Shown: positions 1-5,095 of the stretch, piece by piece
Position numbering within the stretch: the stretch's first letter is position 1
Layout: each line of letters opens with the position of its first letter
From: Nitrospirota bacterium
Lineage (GTDB): Bacteria; Nitrospirota; JACRHJ01
Reading direction: 5' to 3'
DNA: 6,457 nucleotides
NCBI GenBank assembly: GCA_027328825.1
Contig: DAHWTK010000092.1
Location: 1 to 6,457 of the forward strand
Notes under the pieces: model-generated
Databases searched by the model: none
What the model was told of the DNA's origin: nothing
Seen by the model: the letters and a program-made list of their open reading frames with translations, nothing else
Made by a program: the position numbers and the translations under genes

Positions 1-55
1 ACAGCAGTGCAATAATGAAAGACAATAATCGATTCCAATCTATTTCCGAAAACAT
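1..55 (-). CDS. Start of a gene cut by the window edge, possible membrane protein
   Basis: Only the first 18 codons are present. They begin with ATG and read MFSEIDWNRLLSFIIALL, a short polar start running into a hydrophobic stretch that could open a membrane segment. A good Shine-Dalgarno (AAGGGAG, 61-67) lies 5 bases upstream, which is the main reason to call this a real gene. It follows the carotenoid-type gene on the same strand after about 105 bases. By context it may belong to the same isoprenoid-lipid locus, for example a membrane-associated glycosyltransferase, but the visible part is too short to assign a family. Confidence 0.62.
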   Translation of the reverse strand, partial: MFSEIDWNRLLSFIIALL

Positions 56-161
56 AATTACTCCCTTGAATAATCGTTAGTTCTGTTGGACTCCTTCTAT
101 ATCATTTACTCACAATCCACCCGCGCAGTCAATAAAAATTCCGCCCGGGTCGTTGATTCCA

Positions 162-920
162 TTAAGAAATCGATAGTCTTTTAACCCTCGACAGAAAGAC
201 CGTCGTCACGGGGAGGAACAGGGCGACGCCCGTCAGCCCGAGCTTTATCTCGCCTATCCAGAAGGTCATGGAGAGGTTGAATAGCAGGACGATAAAATAC
301 AGCGCCGGGCCTAAGAGGTCGGCTTTCCCTGACGGATTTAACTCATTAATTTTATTGGATAATTTCCCAACATCCTGCCAGGCGTCTACCCACTTCCAGA
401 TGCGCATCGTTAGCGCGCCGACGAAGAACCAGCCGGCAAAATTCTCAATAGTTACGCCGAAGTACGGCCCCGGATATGGGTAGTAGTATATCTTCCCCAG
501 GAACCACCTGTCCCCCCGGAGCGCGAGCGGGTCGATTACAACGTCCAAAAGCGTCATCAGGAACGCGCCCAGGAGTATTATTCTCCAAGAGAATTTCTCT
601 TCACGCGGCAAAAATACGCGCGCCGTCTGCCAGCTCGAATAGGAAAGGAACGTGAAGGAGAGCGAGTCCATGAACGGCACGCCGAAAATCCATAACTCCT
701 TGTTTTTCGTGGAAGGAATGTAATAATAAAGCCCGAAGGGGAAGCCATTTCGGACGGACGAGAATTCCGAAATGTATGCCACTGTCCAGGCGATAAAAGT
801 AAATAAAACGGCCTTTCGGGGACCTATATTTCTTGAAGCGGCATAGAGGTAAATAGCGAGGAAAGCGAATACGTAGGGACGGAAAAAAACGGTCAATATC
901 AGTAACTTAAGCGTCTCCAT
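162..920 (-). CDS. Carotenoid biosynthesis membrane protein (DUF422 / CruF-like)
   Basis: This is a 252-residue polytopic membrane protein with about seven hydrophobic segments. It resembles the Caroten_synth (DUF422) family, whose characterised members include CruF-type carotenoid 1',2'-hydratases. Visible family-like motifs are E52 followed by RNGFPFGLYYY (57-67), GVPFMDSLSF (80-89), LLDVVIDPLALRGDRW (124-139) and YFGVTIENFAGWF (153-165). The acidic residues in these loops are candidate active-site residues. I chose the ATG at 920 because its A is the last base of the hpnA stop codon (TGATG), typical of translational coupling. An in-frame GTG at 947, with an AAGGCGG-like site upstream, would add nine residues and cannot be excluded. 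Coupling to hpnA suggests a shared role in isoprenoid lipids of the membrane. The exact substrate (carotenoid or other polyprenoid) is unknown. The sequence is visibly more A/T-rich than rnfB or phoH. Confidence 0.85.
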   Translation of the reverse strand: METLKLLILTVFFRPYVFAFLAIYLYAASRNIGPRKAVLFTFIAWTVAYISEFSSVRNGFPFGLYYYIPSTKNKELWIFGVPFMDSLSFTFLSYSSWQTARVFLPREEKFSWRIILLGAFLMTLLDVVIDPLALRGDRWFLGKIYYYPYPGPYFGVTIENFAGWFFVGALTMRIWKWVDAWQDVGKLSNKINELNPSGKADLLGPALYFIVLLFNLSMTFWIGEIKLGLTGVALFLPVTTVFLSRVKRLSIS

Positions 921-1906
921 CAGACGTAGCCGTTCCCACGGAACCACAAAACCGCCTTTTCCAGCGCGTCTTCGATTGGACTCTGCGGCAGACCCAATTC
1001 CCGGACGGCCTTCGATGGATCGAAAAACATCAGTTTTTTCGCCATCTTGACGGCATCGAGCGGCGCGAGCGGCGGCTTCTTCGTAACGTAATCGGCAAGC
1101 TTCGTGCTGACGTATGCAATGGGCAGGACGGACCAGTACGGAAGCTTTACCCTGGGCGCGGGGATGCCCGTTATGTCCGAGAGGATTCCGAATATCTCGC
1201 CCAGGCGCAAGTCCCTGTTTCCCAAGATATATTTCTGGCCGGGGACACCCCTTTCCATCGCCAGGATGTGGCCCCGGGCCGCATCTTCCACGTCTATTAA
1301 ATTAAGCCCGGTATCCACATACGCAAACATCTTTCCCTTCAGGAAGTCCAGTATCATCTTGCCCGTCGGCGTGGGCTTTATGTCCCGCGGGCCCACGGGG
1401 GTGCTGGGATTTACAATCACTACCGACAGGCCGTTTGCCGCGAATTCTTCCGCCGCGCGCTCGGCCAGGTACTTGGATTTCTTATAATCTCCGGCCATGT
1501 CCGACAGGCTGACAGGGGTTGCTTCCGTGCCGGGCGTGCCGTCTCCGGGGTTGCCCAGGGCGCCGACCGTGCTGGTGTATACCACGCGCTCGACCCCGGC
1601 CCTGAGCGCGCAATTCAACACGTTTTTTGTGCCCTGAACATTTACCTCGTATATCCGGGCGGGCTCTCTCACCCACAGGCTGTACTCGGCGGCGGCATGA
1701 TATACCCTCTGGCAGCTATCCATAGCCTTGACAAGGGAATTTTCGTCCAGCAGGTCTCCGTAAGCCACCTTTACGTCAAGACCCTCAAGGTTCCTGCCGT
1801 CGCAGCCGCGCCGGGCAAGGCAGACGACCTCTTCGCCTTGCGCCAGGAGTTGCCGCACAAGCGCCGCGCCGAGGAAACCAGTTCCGCCAGTTACGAAATT
1901 TTTCAT
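920..1906 (-). CDS. hpnA: Hopanoid-associated sugar epimerase, SDR family
   Basis: This 328-residue protein is an extended short-chain dehydrogenase with an NAD(P)-binding Rossmann fold. The nucleotide motif GxxGxxG is at 7-13 (GGTGFLG). An acidic GD pair at 50-51, the YTSTVG segment (110-115) and the catalytic YxxxK (Y141, K145) follow in the usual order. The stretch NPSTPVGPRDIKPTPTGK (166-183) and the later GNRDLRLGEIF (229-239) are typical of HpnA, a family encoded beside squalene-hopene cyclase genes in many bacteria. Its precise reaction is not firmly established; a role in making or modifying a sugar-derived hopanoid head group is inferred from gene context in other genomes. The length is normal and I see no damage. 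No Shine-Dalgarno precedes the ATG, and a possible promoter lies almost directly upstream, so the mRNA may be leaderless. It overlaps the next gene by one base. No hopanoid cyclase gene is visible here. Confidence 0.9.
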   Translation of the reverse strand: MKNFVTGGTGFLGAALVRQLLAQGEEVVCLARRGCDGRNLEGLDVKVAYGDLLDENSLVKAMDSCQRVYHAAAEYSLWVREPARIYEVNVQGTKNVLNCALRAGVERVVYTSTVGALGNPGDGTPGTEATPVSLSDMAGDYKKSKYLAERAAEEFAANGLSVVIVNPSTPVGPRDIKPTPTGKMILDFLKGKMFAYVDTGLNLIDVEDAARGHILAMERGVPGQKYILGNRDLRLGEIFGILSDITGIPAPRVKLPYWSVLPIAYVSTKLADYVTKKPPLAPLDAVKMAKKLMFFDPSKAVRELGLPQSPIEDALEKAVLWFRGNGYV

Positions 1907-1914
1907 GGTGGAAG

Positions 1915-1941
1915 GGTATAAAAATTGAGCGGTTATGTCAA
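1915..1941 (-). promoter_or_regulatory. Possible sigma70-type promoter for hpnA
   Basis: Reading on the minus strand, a perfect -35 hexamer TTGACA (1936-1941) is followed after 15 bases by TATACC (1915-1920, four of six matches). The spacer is shorter than the ideal 17, which lowers confidence. The -10 box ends only 8 bases before the ATG at 1906, so transcription would begin at or next to the start codon. The site lies just after the terminator of the preceding gene, where a new promoter is needed. Confidence 0.45.
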
Positions 1942-1957
1942 TAACAAAGGTTAATGT

Positions 1958-1986
1958 AAAACCCCCTCCTGAACGGAGGGGGTTTT
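1958..1986 (-). terminator. Strong intrinsic terminator after the Ala/Pro-rich gene
   Basis: A perfect 12-bp inverted repeat (AAAACCCCCTCC at 1958-1969 and its complement at 1975-1986) encloses a 5-base loop. In the minus direction the G/C stem is followed by TTTT. It starts 22 bases after the stop codon of the small exported protein gene. The flanking A and T runs make it potentially active in both directions, so it should insulate hpnA from the upstream gene. Confidence 0.87.
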
Positions 1987-2008
1987 GAGGAAGGTCTTTC
2001 GGCCCTTT

Positions 2009-2206
2009 TTACTCTTCCGTATCCGGGGCGGTGGCGGGAGCGGTCGCCGGGGCCGCAGCCGGGGCGGCGGTCGAGGTGTTAGCCATTGCCGCGCCGCCAG
2101 CCGGGGCGGCATTACCACCCTCGTCGGAGAAGACGAGGCCAGCGACGGAAAGAACTGCTACTGCGCAAAGAGCGGCTATTATCGTTACGAATTTGAGGTT
2201 CTTCAT
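2009..2206 (-). CDS. Small Ala/Pro/Thr-rich exported or membrane-anchored protein
   Basis: I do not recognise a family. The 65-residue product begins with two lysines and a hydrophobic stretch (about residues 7-26), which could be a signal peptide or a single membrane anchor. A short acidic SDEGG segment and a low-complexity tail of Ala, Pro, Thr and Gly with repeated APAT units follow, ending in DTEE. Such a tail is probably disordered and outside the cytoplasmic membrane. The start at 2206 is fixed by a perfect AGGAGG nine bases upstream; an in-frame ATG at 2254 has no such site and its extension runs through the palindromic region. A strong terminator follows the gene, so it appears to be a single-gene unit. 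Real translation is likely, but the function is unknown; a small cell-envelope protein is the most that can be inferred. Confidence 0.72.
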   Translation of the reverse strand: MKNLKFVTIIAALCAVAVLSVAGLVFSDEGGNAAPAGGAAMANTSTAAPAAAPATAPATAPDTEE

Positions 2207-2215
2207 TATATGTTT

Positions 2216-2221
2216 CCTCCT
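2216..2221 (-). promoter_or_regulatory. Perfect Shine-Dalgarno deciding the start at 2206
   Basis: AGGAGG on the minus strand lies nine bases before the ATG at 2206. It supports the 65-residue product over the longer reading from 2254. Confidence 0.85.
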
Positions 2222-2249
2222 GTTTTGAATACCTAAGTTCGCCTGCGGA

Positions 2250-2263
2250 CGCAATAAATTGCG
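2250..2263. repeat. 14-bp perfect palindrome in the repeat cluster
   Basis: CGCAAT-AA-ATTGCG is a perfect inverted repeat with 6-bp arms. Next to it (2237-2250) is an imperfect one, GTTCGC-CT-GCGGAC. Together they could be one end of a dispersed palindromic element or an operator for the small gene starting at 2206. Its place directly beside two other repeat elements favours the first reading. Confidence 0.5.
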
Positions 2264-2273
2264 CCACTCCGTC

Positions 2274-2309
2274 CGTCATTCCCGAACGCCTTTATCCGGG
2301 AATCCAGAG
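2274..2309. repeat. Short dispersed palindromic repeat (GTCATTCC...GGAATCC type)
   Basis: The arms ATTCCCG (2278-2284) and CGGGAAT (2297-2303) form a 7-bp perfect stem around a 12-base loop. The ends GTCATTCC and GGAATCCA recur in the element at 6327-6356. Repeats with these ends are widespread between genes in many bacteria. This copy lies five bases from the next repeat (2309-2360). Confidence 0.65.
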
Positions 2310-2360
2310 TTATCCTTCACCCCTCTCTTAAGTTAAGAGAGGGGCTGGGGGTGAGTTATG
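2309..2360 (-). repeat. Dispersed palindromic repeat, copy A
   Basis: This 52-base element has a perfect 12-bp stem (CCCCTCTCTTAA at 2320-2331 and its complement at 2333-2344). Read on the minus strand it aligns along its whole length with copy B at 5015-5070, sharing the ends CATAACTCACCCC and GGAT-AAC. The arrangement of short tail, hairpin and short tail is that of a non-coding mobile or REP-like repeat. No T-run follows the stem in the gene direction, so it is not a classical terminator, although the hairpin could protect or end the upstream phoH transcript. Confidence 0.8.
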
Positions 2361-2649
2361 ACAAGTCACAGGCGGGAGGAGGTCTTATTGTGTCGTTGTA
2401 ATTAAAGCGGAAATTCCAGGCGGAGAGATGATTGCTTTCGGCGGGTAGGGCCGGGAGCGGAATCGAAAGGATATTGCCGTTTATTACATGAAGGGCCGTC
2501 CTGTAAGGCCGCACGTGATGCGCGACCGTAAATTCCCCCGCGTTTGCATAGCTTGAGTGCGGGTGCGAGAAATACCACCGGCAATGGCGCGAGCCGACTG
2601 CCGATAGCAGGAACAGGAATACGAAAAAGATGAACAGCCGCTTCTTCAT
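2356..2649 (-). CDS. Small His-rich exported protein coupled to phoH
   Basis: I do not recognise a family. The 97-residue product starts MKKR followed by a strongly hydrophobic segment (5-18), a typical signal peptide with likely cleavage near residue 20. The mature part has seven histidines (22, 29, 31, 44, 45, 54, 74), two cysteines (23 and 94) and ends near IRPPPACDLS. Histidines with a cysteine just after the export signal could bind metal, but this is only a suggestion. The ATG overlaps the phoH stop codon by four bases (ATGA), and I see no good Shine-Dalgarno, so translation probably depends on ribosomes finishing phoH. The TAA stop lies inside repeat copy A, so the original C-terminus may have been altered by repeat insertion. 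The exact signal-peptide pattern and coupling favour a real gene. Confidence 0.6.
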   Translation of the reverse strand: MKKRLFIFFVFLFLLSAVGSRHCRWYFSHPHSSYANAGEFTVAHHVRPYRTALHVINGNILSIPLPALPAESNHLSAWNFRFNYNDTIRPPPACDLS

Positions 2650-3965
2650 AAAAGCTCGGCAGCAAGCTCCGCCAGGCGGGAGCGTTCGCCTTTTTTCAGG
2701 GTAATATGCCCGGAAATCGATTCGTTTTTAAACCGCTCAGTTACGAACGTAAGGCCGTTGGAGGCCGAATCTATGTACGGGTTGTCGATCTGGTACGGGT
2801 CTCCGGTCAGGACAATCTTAGTGCCGTCGCCCGCGCGGGTGATGATTGTCTTTATCTCGTGCGGGGTGAGGTTCTGGGCCTCGTCCACGATAAGGTAGCG
2901 GTTCGGCATACTCCTGCCCCGGATATACGTAAGCGGTTCAAGCTCCAGCATACCGAGATCCACCAGTCCGTGGTAGTCCTTGGGCTTTCTGCCCCGGCCC
3001 TCGGTAGGCCCCATGAGGAATTCGAGGTTGTCGAATATAGGCTGCATCCAGGGCTTGAGCTTCTCCTCCACGTCGCCCGGAAGGAAGCCTATGTCCCGCC
3101 CAAGCGGAAATATCGGGCGTGAGACCACGAGGCGGTTGTAGACCCGCTCCTCGACTGTCCTCTCAAGGCCTGCGGCGAGCGCCAGGAGAGTCTTGCCCGT
3201 TCCGGCCTGGCCGACGAGCGTAACGAGCTTCACGTCGTCGTCCAAGAGCAGGTCGAGCGCGTAGCTCTGCTCCTTGTTCCTGGCCGTAACGCCCCAGACG
3301 CCGTCCTTGCCGTGGATAAGCTTCACGAGCGCCTTTTTCTTCTGGTGATACCTCGAAAGCCCGGTATGGTTCGGGTTCGTCTTGTCCTTTATGAGCACGA
3401 ACTGATTCGGGTAAAAGCTGCCTTCCACGGTAAGTTCGCCCTTCTCGAAGAACTGGTTAAGCATGTCCGGTTCAGTCTCGAACTCTATCTCGCCGCTGTA
3501 CTGCTCGGAGACGTCCACCGTGCCGGTCTCGTAGTCCTCCGTGTGCACGCCGAGGGCGTCCGCCTTTATTCGGAGATTCGTGTCCTTAGTAACGAGCACG
3601 ACCTTTTCCTGCCCCTGCTCCCTTGAGAGGCACAACGAAACCAGCAATATGCGGTTGTCCGCCGCCGTAATCTCCATACCCGGCGGCAGGGGGCATTCGA
3701 CGTTGTGGTGGTGGTTAAGCTCCACGCGGAGTCTGCCGCCGTTGTCAAGGTCAACCCCGGCGGAGAGCTTGTTCTTCATGCGGAGCTCATCCAGGTGCCG
3801 CGAGACCTGGCGGGCATTTCTGCCTATTTCGTCCAGGCCCTTCTTGAAACGGTCGAGCTCCTCTATGACGACAATCGGTATTATGACGTCGTTGTCCTTG
3901 AATGAAAAAATTGAGTTAGGGTCGTGAAGCAGGACATTGGTATCCAGAACGAATGTCTTTCTCAA
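2646..3965 (-). CDS. PIN-PhoH protein, PhoH2-type RNase/ATPase (YlaK-like)
   Basis: This 439-residue cytoplasmic protein joins an N-terminal PIN nuclease domain (about 1-150) to a C-terminal PhoH ATPase domain (about 225-439). In the PIN domain the acidic metal-binding residues appear to be D8 (VLDTN), E35/E36, D103 and D128 (TKDTN). In the PhoH domain the Walker A motif is GQAGTGKT (252-259), Walker B is LIVDEAQN (358-365), the TGDPYQID segment is at 387-394, and a late GERSR (426-430) may supply arginines for ATP hydrolysis. Proteins of this layout (mycobacterial PhoH2, Bacillus YlaK) are described as ATP-driven RNA-unwinding and RNA-cleaving enzymes. I chose the TTG at 3965, not the in-frame ATG at 4058. 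The TTG has GAGGAGG six bases upstream, the protein then begins directly with the PIN fold, and a promoter lies between the two codons. The length matches the family. It is coupled to the small gene downstream. Confidence 0.93.
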   Translation of the reverse strand: MRKTFVLDTNVLLHDPNSIFSFKDNDVIIPIVVIEELDRFKKGLDEIGRNARQVSRHLDELRMKNKLSAGVDLDNGGRLRVELNHHHNVECPLPPGMEITAADNRILLVSLCLSREQGQEKVVLVTKDTNLRIKADALGVHTEDYETGTVDVSEQYSGEIEFETEPDMLNQFFEKGELTVEGSFYPNQFVLIKDKTNPNHTGLSRYHQKKKALVKLIHGKDGVWGVTARNKEQSYALDLLLDDDVKLVTLVGQAGTGKTLLALAAGLERTVEERVYNRLVVSRPIFPLGRDIGFLPGDVEEKLKPWMQPIFDNLEFLMGPTEGRGRKPKDYHGLVDLGMLELEPLTYIRGRSMPNRYLIVDEAQNLTPHEIKTIITRAGDGTKIVLTGDPYQIDNPYIDSASNGLTFVTERFKNESISGHITLKKGERSRLAELAAELL

Positions 3966-3971
3966 AAGCGG

Positions 3972-3978
3972 CCTCCTC
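3972..3978 (-). promoter_or_regulatory. Shine-Dalgarno deciding the TTG start of phoH
   Basis: GAGGAGG on the minus strand lies six bases before the TTG at 3965. It is a near-perfect match to the 16S rRNA tail and is the main support for the non-ATG start. Confidence 0.88.
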
Positions 3979-4010
3979 GGTGGGAATACTGAGAAATCAA
4001 ATTGCAGCTT

Positions 4011-4039
4011 ATGATAACCCGCCTTGGGCAAAAAATCAA
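4011..4039 (-). promoter_or_regulatory. Sigma70-type promoter for the phoH unit
   Basis: On the minus strand TTGATT (4034-4039) is separated by exactly 17 bases from TATCAT (4011-4016), four and five matches to consensus. Transcription would begin near 4004 and give a leader of about 40 bases containing the Shine-Dalgarno at 3972-3978. The site lies in the gap after rnfB, where no terminator is visible, so some read-through from the rnf operon is also possible. Confidence 0.65.
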
Positions 4040-4080
4040 CTGGTAAGGATTGTGGCAAAATGCGGTTATAGCAAGGGGGT

Positions 4081-4980
4081 TTACTTCCCGCTGGCGGCCT
4101 TGGCCTGAGGCTCCTTCTTCGGGAGCTTTATGCGTTCGGCCTGCTCCTTGGCGGGGTCGAGCATGTCTTTTATCGTCCTCTGCGGGCAGAGGAGCACGCA
4201 TGTCTCGCAGTGCGTGCATTTGGCGTAGTCCATGACGGCGAGGTTATTGTCCATGGAGATCGCGCCCTCCGGGCAGCCCTTCGAGCACAGCCCGCAGCCG
4301 ATGCAGCCTATTTCGCAAACCTTCTTCACCGCCGGCCCTTTGTCGTGCGAGCTGCAAAGTATGTGGACCTTTTTAGACGCAGGCGCGAGGTGTATAATAC
4401 TCTTCGGGCAGGCCGCGACGCATACGCCGCAGGCTGTGCATTTGTCGCGGTCGATTACGGGCAGGTTTCCGGGCCCCATGCTTATGGCGCCGAAAGGGCA
4501 GGCCTTTTCGCAGGTGCCGTAGCCCAGGCAGCCGTAAACGCAGGTCTTGTCCCCGCCGGCGACGAGTATCGCCGCCCGACAGTCCCGCACGCCCTCGTAT
4601 CTGAACCGCCTGCCCGCCTTGCATTCGTCGCCCCGGCAGAACACCGTGGCGACCATAGGGATAACCTCCGGCGCGGCCTTGCCGGTAATCCTGGCCACCA
4701 GAGCGGCTACGTCGGCCTTTCCCGGCGCGCAAAGACCTGGGGAAACATTCGGGTCGCCCACGACGGCCTCGGCATAACCCTGACACCCGGCGAACCCGCA
4801 CGCGCCGCAGTTCGCGCCGGGCAGGACATCCCGCACGGCCTGCACCTTCGGGTCCGTCTTCACGGCGAATTTCTTCGCCGCGTAGGCCAGCCCCAGGCCG
4901 AATACCGCGCCTATGCCGCCCATGAAGGCGAGGCTTTTAAGGACTACGTCCAATAAATCTGGATGCAAGGCTTCGTGCAA
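4081..4980 (-). CDS. rnfB: Rnf complex iron-sulfur subunit B, long form
   Basis: RnfB is the polyferredoxin-like entry subunit of the Rnf complex. It takes electrons from reduced ferredoxin at the cytoplasmic membrane face while other subunits reduce NAD and move ions. The 299-residue product has an N-terminal membrane helix (about 13-35), then the RnfB-specific cluster C58, C61, C66, C84 (NCGACGFAGC). A region with C115, C120 and C134 follows, then four cysteine groups: 147/151/157/161, 181/184/187/191, 226/229/232/236 and 255/258/261/265. Together with extra cysteines at 209 and 222 this gives 25 cysteines and room for at least five [4Fe-4S] clusters. It is much longer than the roughly 190-residue E. 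coli RsxB and resembles the long forms of anaerobes such as Acetobacterium. The start is TTG at 4980, backed by GGAGAGG five bases upstream; no in-frame ATG lies nearby. The Lys-rich tail is probably disordered. It is separated from rnfA by a repeat and a likely promoter. Confidence 0.94.
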   Translation of the reverse strand: MHEALHPDLLDVVLKSLAFMGGIGAVFGLGLAYAAKKFAVKTDPKVQAVRDVLPGANCGACGFAGCQGYAEAVVGDPNVSPGLCAPGKADVAALVARITGKAAPEVIPMVATVFCRGDECKAGRRFRYEGVRDCRAAILVAGGDKTCVYGCLGYGTCEKACPFGAISMGPGNLPVIDRDKCTACGVCVAACPKSIIHLAPASKKVHILCSSHDKGPAVKKVCEIGCIGCGLCSKGCPEGAISMDNNLAVMDYAKCTHCETCVLLCPQRTIKDMLDPAKEQAERIKLPKKEPQAKAASGK

Positions 4981-4985
4981 ATCAA

Positions 4986-4992
4986 CCTCTCC
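4986..4992 (-). promoter_or_regulatory. Shine-Dalgarno deciding the TTG start of rnfB
   Basis: GGAGAGG on the minus strand lies five bases before the TTG at 4980. The next in-frame TTG codons (4968 and 4953) have no comparable site. Confidence 0.75.
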
Positions 4993-5014
4993 GAAATGGC
5001 CAACATTCGATTTT

Positions 5015-5070
5015 CATAACTCACCCCTTGCCCCTCTTTTAATTTAAGAGAGGGGTTAAAGGATTATAAC
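5015..5070 (+). repeat. Dispersed palindromic repeat, copy B, between rnfA and rnfB
   Basis: This 56-base element is the partner of copy A (2309-2360), in the opposite orientation. Its stem is CCCCTCTTTTAA (5031-5042) with TTAAGAGAGGGG (5044-5055), having one mismatch or wobble pair. In a transcript of rnfB it would fold near the 5' end of the leader. Confidence 0.8.
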
Positions 5071-5091
5071 ATTAATTAATAGTAATTTCTA
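5063..5091 (-). promoter_or_regulatory. Extended -10 promoter upstream of rnfB
   Basis: On the minus strand the sequence TGTTATAAT carries a perfect TATAAT (5063-5068) with the TG of an extended -10. TAGAAA (5086-5091, four of six matches to the -35 consensus) lies 17 bases upstream. Transcription would begin near 5056, giving a leader of about 75 bases that starts with the hairpin of repeat copy B. The surrounding A/T-rich sequence raises the chance of accidental matches, but the combination is good. It would give rnfB its own expression inside the operon. Confidence 0.55.
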
Positions 5092-5095
5092 CTAA

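Noticed and set aside
103..132. TTGACT-18-TAAATG as a promoter for the gene starting at 55
   Set aside because: The -35 is good but the -10 matches only three of six positions and no better box lies at the right distance. It may still be used by another sigma factor, but I cannot support it.
2226..2254. TTGCGT-17-TATTCA as a promoter for the small Ala/Pro-rich gene
   Set aside because: Transcription would start inside the Shine-Dalgarno at 2216-2221, destroying it, and the -10 match is poor. The true promoter is probably further upstream or within the repeats.
2320..2344. Hairpin of repeat copy A as an intrinsic terminator for phoH
   Set aside because: The stem is perfect, but the minus-strand sequence after it is TGAAGGAT, with no T-run. 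A repeat explains it better.
2402..2665. 87-residue minus-strand frame overlapping the His-rich gene
   Set aside because: It lies in another frame over the same bases, lacks a signal peptide or ribosome site, and the competing frame has both the ATGA junction and a clear export signal.
2706..3122. 138-residue plus-strand open frame opposite the phoH ATPase domain
   Set aside because: It lies entirely within phoH, whose Walker motifs are clear; no start signal or family supports the antisense frame.
4210..4956. 248-residue plus-strand open frame opposite rnfB
   Set aside because: It is antisense to the whole cysteine-cluster region of rnfB, has no ribosome site or recognisable domain, and is rich in Ala/Arg as expected from GC-rich antisense frames.
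5071..5094. A/T-rich palindromes (ATTAATTAAT and TAGTA-ATTTC-TACTA) as an operator
   Set aside because: The arms are only five bases in A/T-rich sequence where such matches arise easily, and no regulator gene is nearby.
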